The notes under the pieces: model-generated
What the model was told of the DNA's origin: nothing
Database searches by the model: none
Seen by the model: only the letters and a program-made list of their open reading frames with translations
From: an uncultured Porphyromonadaceae bacterium
Lineage (GTDB): Bacteria; Bacteroidota; Bacteroidia; Bacteroidales; Muribaculaceae
NCBI GenBank assembly: GCA_947178655.1
Contig: CAMWZB010000038.1
Location: 1 to 8,209, forward strand
Direction: 5' to 3'
Length of the DNA stretch: 8,209 bases
Program-made: the position numbers and the translations under genes
Part shown: piece after piece, positions 1 through 7,600 of the stretch
How the letters are laid out: each line of letters begins with the position of its first letter
Position numbering within the stretch: the first letter of the stretch is position 1

Positions 1-148
1 GGGCCACTGACATGCGGTGGGCCACATCGACTGTTACGATGGGCAGCTCTTCTTCGGGTGCAATGTCTGCTGCGGCATCTTTTTTTCCGCAGGAGGTGAG
101 TGCGAGTGCTGCCATGAGTGCTGCGGCAGCGATATGACGGGCTTTCAT
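1..148 (-). CDS. RND efflux periplasmic adaptor lipoprotein, N-terminal part (cut by the window edge)
   Basis: Only the first 49 codons are present, read leftward from an ATG at 146-148. They encode a short basic start (MKAR), an Ala/Leu-rich hydrophobic stretch and a lipobox LTSC-G with the lipidated cysteine at residue 20. A short charged linker (GKKD...PEEE) leads into PIVTVDVAHR, which resembles the first strand of AcrA/MexA/HlyD-type membrane fusion proteins. In that family the protein bridges an inner-membrane RND pump and the outer-membrane channel. No acidic cluster follows the cysteine, so the Bacteroidetes surface-export signal is absent and a periplasm-facing anchor is expected. 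It lies 10 nt after the TolC-family gene, so the two are probably cotranscribed; the pump gene should follow beyond the left edge. The gene family rests on a lipobox, one short strand and context; the reading frame itself is clear. Confidence 0.8.
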   Translation of the reverse strand, partial: MKARHIAAAALMAALALTSCGKKDAAADIAPEEELPIVTVDVAHRMSVA

Positions 149-158
149 AGGGTTGAAT

Positions 159-1589
159 TTACTTTTCGGTGGCGGAAGTATAGCGTTCGACATCGGCTGT
201 GCCCTGAAGGAGTTCGAGCTCGCTGCCGGCTATGAGATAGTTGTATATCGCTTGATAGTAGGTGAGTTGAGCGCGCGTGAGGGCGAGTTCTGAATCCCGC
301 AGGTCGAGATAGCTCGCCGCGCCGATGTCGAAGCTCCGCTCCATGATTGTGTGTGCGCGTTCGGCTTGTTTCATGCTCTCGCTGCACGATGCTATCTGCT
401 TGACATTCACTTTGATGTTGTCGATGGCGAGATTGACCTGCATATTGACGGTGCGCTCCAGGTTCTCGCGTTGCAGCCTTATCTCGTCGAGCTGTATGGC
501 AGCCTGCCTGACGGCGCTGTAGCGTCGGCCGCCCTGGAATATAGGTACGGACAGCGTGAATCCGACGGTCGAGTAAGGATTCCATCTGAAGTTCTTGAAC
601 GGCGAGCCGTTGCTCATCGAAGTCCAGTTGTAGTTGGCGGTGAGCGCGAGTGTCGGAGAGAAGGCGAGTTTCTTTATGTCAAGGTTCTTCTTGGTGATAT
701 TGGCGTCGATGTCGAGCAGACGCAGATCCGCGTTGCCGCTGATGTCTGTGTTCATGGCAGCCAAAGTGCTCTCGTACATCGTCGATTCGTAGTTGCTCAG
801 CTTGTCGGAGACGGTGAATTCAAAGTCCGGTTCAAGGCCCATCAGAACGCGCAGTTGCAGGTTGGCGCGTCGGATGGCTATGTCGGCCTGAGCGAGTTCC
901 GGCTCTACATTCTTCATGGCCACGGATGTCCGGAGCACATCATAGTCCGATGCCGCGCCGAGAGCGTACTGCTTGGAGTAGGTCTCGTATGTGAGTTTGG
1001 CCATGTCGTAGCTCTGTTGTATCACTTTGCGCGAGTCTTCTGCCAGCAGTAATGCGTAGTAGGCGCTTTTCACCTGATTGACGAGCTGCTGCTTGCTCTG
1101 TCGCGAAGCCTCGACGCTGCGGAGTATCTGGCTGTCTGACAGCGAAAGCGATTTCCATAGCTGAGGCGCTATGACGGGTAGCGACCCGGAGAATCCGAGC
1201 TGCCACGAGTTGTCCAGGCCCATTTTGATACCGTTCGAGTTGGATGACCGTCCTGAGGATTCAGTGCCGGCGGCGTCAGCCGGAGCATCAGTGTCTTCCG
1301 AGCCGCCTCCGAGGCCTCCGAAGCCGTCCATGTTCATGTACATCACCTGTTTGGCCACCATGCGGTTGTAGTTCACCCCGAAGTCTATCGACGGGAGCAG
1401 CTGCCCGATGACTTCTTTCTTGGAGTAGTCGAGCCGGCGCACCTCCATGTCGGCGACTTTTACTGTCGGATTGCCGCTCATGGCAATCGTCAGGCAGTCA
1501 TCAAGACTCAGCGAAGGTACGGTCTGGGCTGATGCCGCCATCAACGGCAGTACGGCCGTCAGGATTCCGGCTTTCAGTCTGTTGAGCAT
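159..1589 (-). CDS. TolC-family outer membrane efflux channel
   Basis: A 476-residue protein, a usual length for the outer membrane efflux protein (OEP) family, whose trimers form the exit duct for RND pumps and type I exporters. A Sec signal peptide is visible at residues 1-22 (cleavage likely after AASAQ). The mature chain begins with SLSLDDCLTIAMSGNP, the typical first OEP helix. Two OEP repeats follow, each with a beta-hairpin region (about 66-140 and 308-353) and long amphipathic helices (about 142-245 and 355-460). LPSIDFGVNYN and FSPTLALTANYNW mark the first strand of each hairpin, and SVPIFQGGRR the end of the second. The first hairpin has a long Gly/Ser/Asp-rich insertion at about 88-122. 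The gene is first in its operon, 10 nt before the adaptor lipoprotein, and a good Bacteroidetes promoter lies about 65 bp upstream. The transported substrate cannot be told from the sequence. Confidence 0.95.
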   Translation of the reverse strand: MLNRLKAGILTAVLPLMAASAQTVPSLSLDDCLTIAMSGNPTVKVADMEVRRLDYSKKEVIGQLLPSIDFGVNYNRMVAKQVMYMNMDGFGGLGGGSEDTDAPADAAGTESSGRSSNSNGIKMGLDNSWQLGFSGSLPVIAPQLWKSLSLSDSQILRSVEASRQSKQQLVNQVKSAYYALLLAEDSRKVIQQSYDMAKLTYETYSKQYALGAASDYDVLRTSVAMKNVEPELAQADIAIRRANLQLRVLMGLEPDFEFTVSDKLSNYESTMYESTLAAMNTDISGNADLRLLDIDANITKKNLDIKKLAFSPTLALTANYNWTSMSNGSPFKNFRWNPYSTVGFTLSVPIFQGGRRYSAVRQAAIQLDEIRLQRENLERTVNMQVNLAIDNIKVNVKQIASCSESMKQAERAHTIMERSFDIGAASYLDLRDSELALTRAQLTYYQAIYNYLIAGSELELLQGTADVERYTSATEK

Positions 1590-1653
1590 AAATTATGAAT
1601 GTGATATTGATTGTATTTTGCTATTTACGTATGGAAGGATGCAAGAGGATGTG

Positions 1654-1685
1654 CAAAGTTAGAATTATTACATACACCATTCAAA
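1654..1685 (-). promoter_or_regulatory. Bacteroidetes-type promoter for the TolC/adaptor efflux operon
   Basis: On the minus strand, TTTG (1682-1685) is followed by 20 bp and then TAACTTTG (1654-1661), an exact match to the TTTG/TAnnTTTG consensus used by the primary sigma factor of Bacteroidetes. If transcription begins about 4 nt after the -7 element (near 1650), the leader before the TolC start would be about 60 nt. Consensus and spacing are seen in the sequence; activity is inferred. Confidence 0.75.
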
Positions 1686-1764
1686 TGACATTTGCCAAAA
1701 AGTGCTAATTTTCGACTTTATGGCCAATATAAACACCTAAATGGCTTGTTAATAAATGTACACA

Positions 1765-1796
1765 TTTGACTTTTCGGACATAATTCCGTAACTTCG
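1765..1796 (+). promoter_or_regulatory. Promoter for recR, almost touching the start codon
   Basis: TTTG (1765-1768), a 20 bp spacer and TAACTTCG (1789-1796) match the Bacteroidetes -33/-7 pattern with one mismatch (C for T in the -7 element). The recR ATG is at 1804, only 7 nt after the element, so the predicted mRNA leader is about 2-5 nt. The element is divergent from the efflux-operon promoter, with about 80 bp between the two -33 boxes. Confidence 0.6.
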
Positions 1797-1803
1797 CGTC
1801 ATA

Positions 1804-2421
1804 ATGGAACAGGAATTTTCATCGACACTCCTCGAGAACGCTGTCAGCGCATTGTCGAGGCTCCCCGGTGTGGGGCGGAGGACGGCCATGCGCTTCGCCC
1901 TCCACCTGCTGCGCCGTCCCGCCGACGAGGCCACGGCCATCGGTCACGCCATCATCAACCTGCGCAACGACATCCGCTACTGCGAGGTGTGTCACAACAT
2001 AAGCGAGAGCGATATATGCCCGATATGTTCTTCAGGGCGCCGGCAGTCATCGGTAGTGTGTGTGGTCGAGAACGTCAAGGATGTCATGAGCATCGAGAAT
2101 ACCCGCTCATTCTCAGGTCTTTATCATGTTCTCGGCGGCCTGATATCGCCTATCGACGGCATAGGGCCTGATGCTCTCGAGATTGCTTCGCTGGTCGAAC
2201 GCGTGCGGGCCGGCGGCATCAGCGAAGTCATTCTCGCCACTGGTGCCACGGTGGAGGCCGATACAACCAACTTCTACATATACAGGCTGCTCTCGCGCGA
2301 GAATCCGTCGTTGCGTATCACCCAGCTTGCACGGGGTGTGTCAGTCGGCGATGAGCTCCAGTACACCGATGAGGTGACTCTCGCACGCTCGCTCACCGCG
2401 CGCACTCCCTTCGAACTCTAA
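1804..2421 (+). CDS. recR: Recombination mediator protein RecR
   Basis: A 205-residue protein of normal RecR length. RecR acts with RecO (and RecF) to load RecA onto SSB-coated single-stranded DNA during gap repair. The domains appear in the standard order: a helix-hairpin-helix with LPGVGRRTA (residues 20-28), a four-cysteine zinc finger (C60, C63, C72, C75), a Toprim domain starting at VVCVVEN with conserved acidic E89 and D93 and the segment GLYHVLGGLISPIDGIGP, and the C-terminal ARGVSVGDELQYTDEVTLARSL motif. The start is well supported because MEQEFSSTLLENAV lines up with the N-terminus I recall for Bacteroides RecR. No Shine-Dalgarno is present, and the likely promoter ends 7 nt before the ATG. 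A GNAT gene follows after 12 nt. Confidence 0.97.
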   Translation: MEQEFSSTLLENAVSALSRLPGVGRRTAMRFALHLLRRPADEATAIGHAIINLRNDIRYCEVCHNISESDICPICSSGRRQSSVVCVVENVKDVMSIENTRSFSGLYHVLGGLISPIDGIGPDALEIASLVERVRAGGISEVILATGATVEADTTNFYIYRLLSRENPSLRITQLARGVSVGDELQYTDEVTLARSLTARTPFEL

Positions 2422-2433
2422 TACATCAAAAAT

Positions 2434-2955
2434 ATGAAACTCTCCGACAATCGCATTCTTCTCCGGGCTCCGGAGCCATCGGATCTCGACTTTCTGTTCA
2501 TGCTTCAGAGCCTTGACGGTGTTGAAGGCTCCGGTTTCGATACGGCTCCGGTGAGCCGCCAGCAGTTGTGGCAGTACATCGACTGCTATCAGGCTGATAT
2601 CTTCGCGCAGAAAGAACTGCGGCTTGTCATCGCTGACAGTGTCACGGGCGAGCGCGTGGGCTGTGTCGATATATCGGATTATGACTGCCGCGACCGCCGC
2701 GGCTTTGTGGGCATCATCATAGCACCCGCATTCCGTCGCCGCGGCTATGCTCTGGCTGCGCTCGAAGTGCTCTGCGCCTATGCTTCCGACACTCTGGGGA
2801 TGCATCAGCTCGCCGCCATCGTTGACTGCGGCAATGCCGCTTCGAAAGCGCTCTTCGCCGCTGCCGGATTCAAGAGCGCTGGGCGTCTGCGCTCATGGCT
2901 GAGGCGCGGACGCATGTATGCCGATGCGCTCATATTCCAGCGTCTCTTTTGCTGA
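2434..2955 (+). CDS. GNAT-family N-acetyltransferase (RimJ/RimL-like)
   Basis: A 173-residue GNAT fold protein; such enzymes move an acetyl group from acetyl-CoA to an amine of a small molecule or protein. The N-terminus ILLRAPEPSDLDFLF is typical of the Acetyltransf_3 (RimJ/RimL) branch. Motif A is GFVGIIIAPAFRRRGYA (residues 90-106), with RRRGYA matching the pyrophosphate-binding Q/R-x-x-G-x-G/A signature. Motif B includes N134 and ASKALFAAAGF (136-146). A basic stretch, RLRSWLRRGR, precedes the last strand. The gene starts 12 nt after recR with no promoter between them, so it is probably cotranscribed. The substrate is unknown, and nothing in the sequence links acetylation to RecR. Its stop codon lies 2 bp from that of the convergent flippase gene. 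Confidence 0.9.
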   Translation: MKLSDNRILLRAPEPSDLDFLFMLQSLDGVEGSGFDTAPVSRQQLWQYIDCYQADIFAQKELRLVIADSVTGERVGCVDISDYDCRDRRGFVGIIIAPAFRRRGYALAALEVLCAYASDTLGMHQLAAIVDCGNAASKALFAAAGFKSAGRLRSWLRRGRMYADALIFQRLFC

Positions 2956-2957
2956 TA

Positions 2958-4430
2958 TTACTTTTTCGGTCTCCTGAAATAATCGAATACCTCCAGCTGA
3001 ATTTTCGAGCCTAACAGGCGATTGATGCCGATGTAGAGGACAAGTCCTGCCGCTGCTTCAATGGCAAGGCGGACAAGGTCGGTGTCGGCTACGGATGCCG
3101 CCATCTTTATCACGGGGATTATCACGGCGGTCTGGGCGAAGTAGGGCATCAGGTCGGTGATATACTGTCTGACAGTCACGCCGGTGATTTTCGATGCCGA
3201 ACGCAGAGTGACCGCCCACGTCACGGCCGATGCGGCCGTCTGTCCCCACAGCATCAGCTCCAGCCCCCACACGGGATTGTCGGCCGTGGTCCGGGAGATG
3301 AAGGGAAGCGTGGCTATCAGGGCCGCTATGGCCACTGTGTCGCGTATCACTTCGAGGCGCACGAGTGTGCCTCCGTGGCCGAGCGACAGGATATAATTGT
3401 TATAGAGTGTGCCGAGCACTGTGAAGATACCTCTCAGCAGCAGCAACTGGAAGAGGATGACCGACGGGTCCCATTTTGTGCCGAAGAGCACGTGGAATAT
3501 CGGTTCGGCCATCAGCATCAGGCCCATCATCGACGGGAAGAGCAGATATGCCGTGAAGCGGTTGATCTTCGACAGCACGGCCACGAACCGGGCCCTGTCG
3601 TCCTGCACGGCCGACAGTGTGGGAAGAAATGTCGACGTCAGCACCTGCGTCAGACTCGTTATGCCCATCTTGCTCCACTTGTCGCTCTGAGTGTAGTATC
3701 CTAAGGATGTCAGTCCCGCGCGGTTGCCGATGAAAAACGAGTATATGTTCTGGAACACCGTGTTCAGAAACGATGTCAGCATCATCCTGGAACCGATTCC
3801 GAAGTACGAGCGCAGCGACGTCATGGAGAAGCGCCACAGAGGCCGCCATCCCGACGACGTCCACAGCACGGCCGACTTGACTGCCGCAGTCACCAGTGTC
3901 TGCCACACGATGGCCCATGCGCCGAAGCCCGTCAGAGCCAGTGATATGCCGGTGACACCTCCGACGACAAGACCTATTGAGTTCGACACGGCCACGAAGC
4001 GCACGTCCATGGCTTTCATCAGGCGGTTGGTCTGCACGATGGCCGACGCGTTGAGTATCAGAGCCAGTCCCATCACACGTGTCAGCGGGATGAGGCGGGT
4101 GTCGCCCTGAAAGCAGTCGGCGATGAGGGGAGCGCATGCGAAGAGCACGGCGAAGAGCGCCGCCGATACTCCGAGGTTGAACCACAAGACGGTCGAGTAG
4201 TCCAGTTTCGTGGGACGTTTACGCTGTATAAGAGCATAGGAGAATCCGCTGTCTACCAGAAGCGCGGCGAAGGCCTGGAATACCAGCACGGCCCCGACAA
4301 GGCCGAAGTCGTCCTGCGACAGAACGCGTGCGAGCACCACGCCGGTCACGGCGTAGAGCAGCTGAGTGGCGGTGCGGTCGATAAGATTCCACTTCAGCGA
4401 GTGTGCGGTGCGTGTCTTGAGTCCTGCCAT
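2958..4430 (-). CDS. Wzx/PST-type polysaccharide (lipid-linked oligosaccharide) flippase
   Basis: A polytopic inner membrane protein of the MOP superfamily, similar to the WzxC / Polysacc_synt branch that flips lipid-linked glycan units to the periplasmic face for LPS, capsule or exopolysaccharide assembly. The family N-terminus is clear: LKWNLIDRTATQLL, then VVLARVLSQDDFGLVGAVLVFQAFAALLVDSGFSYALIQRKRPTKLDYSTVLWFN, followed by repeated hydrophobic segments spread over about 490 residues. I place the start at the ATG at 4428-4430 (490 aa, beginning MAGLKTRT). A longer form from 4451 adds MVTLPST, but its first codons would overlap the -7 promoter element at 4440-4447, and the family normally begins with a short M-x-x-LK-x-KT segment. 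The gene stands alone, with no glycosyltransferases or polymerase in the window, so its glycan is unknown. It converges on the GNAT gene with a 2 bp gap. Confidence 0.93.
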   Translation of the reverse strand: MAGLKTRTAHSLKWNLIDRTATQLLYAVTGVVLARVLSQDDFGLVGAVLVFQAFAALLVDSGFSYALIQRKRPTKLDYSTVLWFNLGVSAALFAVLFACAPLIADCFQGDTRLIPLTRVMGLALILNASAIVQTNRLMKAMDVRFVAVSNSIGLVVGGVTGISLALTGFGAWAIVWQTLVTAAVKSAVLWTSSGWRPLWRFSMTSLRSYFGIGSRMMLTSFLNTVFQNIYSFFIGNRAGLTSLGYYTQSDKWSKMGITSLTQVLTSTFLPTLSAVQDDRARFVAVLSKINRFTAYLLFPSMMGLMLMAEPIFHVLFGTKWDPSVILFQLLLLRGIFTVLGTLYNNYILSLGHGGTLVRLEVIRDTVAIAALIATLPFISRTTADNPVWGLELMLWGQTAASAVTWAVTLRSASKITGVTVRQYITDLMPYFAQTAVIIPVIKMAASVADTDLVRLAIEAAAGLVLYIGINRLLGSKIQLEVFDYFRRPKK

Positions 4431-4439
4431 AGTAGATGG

Positions 4440-4471
4440 CAAAGTTACCAAATATCAGCCGGATTAGCAAA
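4440..4471 (-). promoter_or_regulatory. Promoter for the flippase gene; decides its start codon
   Basis: On the minus strand, TTTG (4468-4471), a 20 bp spacer and TAACTTTG (4440-4447) match the Bacteroidetes consensus exactly, with the same -7 octamer as the efflux-operon promoter. Transcription would begin near 4436, downstream of an ATG at 4449-4451 but about 5 nt before the ATG at 4428-4430. This supports the shorter reading frame and implies an almost leaderless mRNA. Confidence 0.72.
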
Positions 4472-4550
4472 TAACATCAAGTGTATGAAATACAATCATT
4501 TTGGCTTTTAAGCCGCAGTTTCGGTAGAATGGCGGAAAGAATTATGCCGA

Positions 4551-4571
4551 ATGTTGCGTCAAAATGTTGCG
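4551..4571 (+). repeat. Direct repeat ATGTTGCG, possible operator
   Basis: The octamer ATGTTGCG occurs at 4551-4558 and again at 4564-4571, a 13 bp period. The second copy covers the predicted -33 region (GTTG at 4566-4569) of the promoter for the downstream secreted protein. A repeat placed there could be a regulator site, but two 8-mers can also arise by chance. Confidence 0.35.
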
Positions 4572-4597
4572 GACTTCAAATAATTGTTATACCTTTG
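4566..4597 (+). promoter_or_regulatory. Promoter for the large secreted protein gene
   Basis: TACCTTTG (4590-4597) is an exact TAnnTTTG -7 element. Twenty bp upstream lies GTTG (4566-4569), one mismatch from TTTG. The predicted transcript starts near 4601, leaving a leader of about 34 nt before the ATG at 4635 or about 55 nt before the in-frame ATG at 4656. Confidence 0.65.
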
Positions 4598-4634
4598 TAG
4601 TTCTCCTCATGCAATGCGAATAATCTAATCTTTT

Positions 4635-7600
4635 ATGAACCAATATCACATACACATGAACAGAACGACACTATGGCCGGTTCTTATCGGCCTTGCTGCC
4701 GGCATCATGGCGGCCCCGTCGGCCCAGGCCGAATTGCTCCTTACGGAGAATTTCGAGTACCCTGCCGGAAAACTTTACGGACAGGGTGAATGGATGAATC
4801 AGGGAACGAACAACGTCAACAATCCCATTCAGCTCGTCGAGCCGGCTCTCACATATCCCGGATACATCGACACTCCCTTGGGGCTGTCGGCTGAGGTGGC
4901 CGGAGCAGACCTCGCCAACCAGCGCTGTGTCAGGATGTTCCGCGAGAACGGAAACGGGGTGAATACAGGGTCGGTATATGTATCGGCTCTTGTCAGCGTC
5001 AAGTCGGCTGAAAGCAAGGTATACTTCTTCACTCTCCAGGCCGGAACAAAAGCAGGATTCAGTGACAACAAGTGTACGGGCAGCGAAATAGGACGTCTCT
5101 ACGCCTATGCTGACGGCGGAAAGACCTATCTTGCCGCTTCAAAGAATTCGGCGACTCTGTCCACTCCCTATGAGATTGAATTAAACAAGACCTATCTCGT
5201 CGTGGGCAAATATACGTTCATCGACGGCACCAACAACGACACTTGGGAGGTGTGGGTGAATCCCGAGATGGATACGGAGGGCACTCCGGATATGACCGGT
5301 AATGCCGCCAATGCCGATATCTCGGCGAGCTATGGTGCAGTCGCAGTTCAGCTCCGTCAAGGTTCGACCGCTACGGCAGTTGCTCCTGACGTACTTGTCG
5401 ACGGCATACGCGTGGCCACTACGTGGGCCGAACTTTTCGGCAATCAGCCCGTGACGCCTCCCGACCCTCCCGTGGGCGATGCGGCCATCGCTGTCAATCC
5501 CGCTGAAGTCGATTTCGGCTATACGCTTCAGGGCACGCCGGTGGCAGGCTCTGTATCTGTCAAGGGTACGGGTCTGACCGAGGCTGTCGCTGTCAGTGTG
5601 TCGGGTGACTTCGGGGCTGAGGTCACATCCATCTCCGCCGCCGATGCCGCAGCAGGATATACGCTTAACCTTACTTATAAGGCCGCACAGGCAGGCGATG
5701 CAGCGGGCACTCTCACTCTTTCCAGCGCCGGAGCTGAAGATGTCACCGTAGCGCTCAAGGGCAATGCCACCGCTGTGACATCCATCCCGATGGCCTCTCA
5801 GATTGTCAATCTTCCGTCATCCGAGGACATCATGTACCGCTATACAGGCAAGGCTACCGTCACATATGTCGACGGCACCAAGGTGTATGCTCAGGACATG
5901 ACCGGAGCGCTCTGCCTTGACTTCGAGTGGTACGGAGCTCCGGACATCGCTTCGGGCGACATCGTCACAGGCGTGCTCTGCACCCTGACCAAGTCGATGA
6001 ACGTGCCTTATCTGATGGTTCTCAATCCGGCGGTCACCAAGACCGGCACAGGCTCCAAGTCGCCCCTCGAAGTATCTGCCGCCGAGGTGCTGTCGTCACC
6101 TGAGCTGTACATACACCGTCTGGTCACTCTGTCGGATCAAGTGGTCTTTGATGCAGTGGACGAAGGCGCCACTTTCAGCACTACCCGCCGCGGCACATCC
6201 GGACAGACAGCTGTCACGGTGCTTCCGTTCGCAGGAACCGACCTGGCCACAACGGCAGTACCCGAGCAGGCCACAGTGACCGGTATCGTCCGCTCCATGA
6301 GCATAGTCTCCATCAGCCCGCGCTCGTCGGCTGATATAGCCGTTCCTGAAGAGGAGCCGGCTCTCGATGTCGTGACCGAAAAGCTGTTCGAGTCCGACGA
6401 ATTCGGTCTGGTCGGCCAGTCGAAGCCCTTCGGCCGTTTCAGCGTCAATACCACCGCACTCAAGGCGCCTGTGCAGGTATATCTCACCGGAGCCAACCGC
6501 GACCAGTTCTCGATTGATGTCGAGGAGATTCCCGCCGGCACAGGTACGACCGTCGTGACTCTGAGCTATGCACCCACCGCAATAGGCAAGCACAACTGCC
6601 GCATCAACTTCGATGCTACTCCCGTCGAACTCTCTACCGGCGCTCAGTTCACCGCTATGGCAATCGACCCGGACAACCTCCCCGAGGTGACTGTCGACGC
6701 CACCGGCATCACAGACTTCGTGGCAGCCGTGGGCAGCACTCATGAACAGGCCCTCGAAGTCGTCACTGCCAACGCTCCTGACTTCGGCACAGCCCGTATA
6801 ATCGATGCATCGGGCAACTTCCGCATCAACTCCACCACACTCCTCAAGTCGGGTACCACACGTATCGTCATCACCTACGTGCCGCGCGAGGAAGGCGAGC
6901 ACTCTGACGTCATCGAGTTCTCTGTGCCTGGAGGAAATTCGTTCATGCTCCATGTGTCCGGCTCCACCGACGGAGGCGACAAGCCCCAGCCCAAGGAAGG
7001 TGATGACTTCCCCCTCCATCAGGGTACTCCGCTCACGCTGATGACAGAGGACTTCGAGGGTGCGACTGAGCGCAACAAGCCGCTCGCCTTTGCCAACGGC
7101 TGGAAGAATATAGCTGTCGAAGGCACCCGCGCATGGTGGGGCTACAACGAAGAGGACGGCAACCACGTGGCGAAGGTCACCGCTTACGACATGCTTGTGC
7201 CTGCCGGTACGGAGAATCCCTGCCGGATGCTTCTGGCAACTCCTGCCCTCGACTATAAGAACGCCGAATCGCGGTTCTTCACATTCCGCGTCATGGGCGA
7301 CCTTCTCGCCGAAGGCCAGACCGACCTCCTCGAGGTATGCTATATGGATATGGTCGAGGGCGACCTCTATATTGAGCCGATCGGCCTGACGCTTCCTGCC
7401 ACAGCCGACTACAATAAGGAATGGCAGGACTTCGTCATCGACCTCGACGGACTTGACCTCGCCGACACGTTCTACATCGGATTCCGCTTCACGTCGAACC
7501 GTGGCCGTGACAACAGCGCCGTCTACTACATCGACGATGTGTCGTGGGGCCGCACCGACGTGGCTTTCATCCGTCCTGCCGAGCGCCTGCACACCAATAC

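Noticed and set aside
17..235. 72-codon Cys-rich plus-strand frame at the left edge
   Set aside because: The cysteines arise from reading the Ala-rich signal region of the adaptor backwards; the minus strand shows a proper lipobox and the operon partner of TolC.
351..1052. 233-codon plus-strand frame opposite the TolC-like gene
   Set aside because: It is antisense to a well-supported OEP gene and has no recognisable motif or promoter.
1590..1803. Possible small RNA or small gene in the tolC/recR intergenic region
   Set aside because: Apart from the two promoters I find only a weak 5 bp inverted repeat (1754-1767); no terminator-like hairpin or convincing small frame.
2341..2805. 154-codon minus-strand frame across the recR/GNAT junction
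   Set aside because: It overlaps two solid genes on the other strand and shows no family features.
2434..2955. RecR plus GNAT as a toxin-antitoxin or defence pair
   Set aside because: The GNAT resembles RimJ/RimL enzymes rather than the TacT/AtaT toxins with their RHH partners, and RecR is a housekeeping repair protein; adjacency looks like simple cotranscription.
3400..4185. 261-codon frame on the minus strand inside the flippase
   Set aside because: It is an alternative frame of the same strand, with an Arg/His/Gly-rich composition and no domain; the flippase frame has clear membrane segments.
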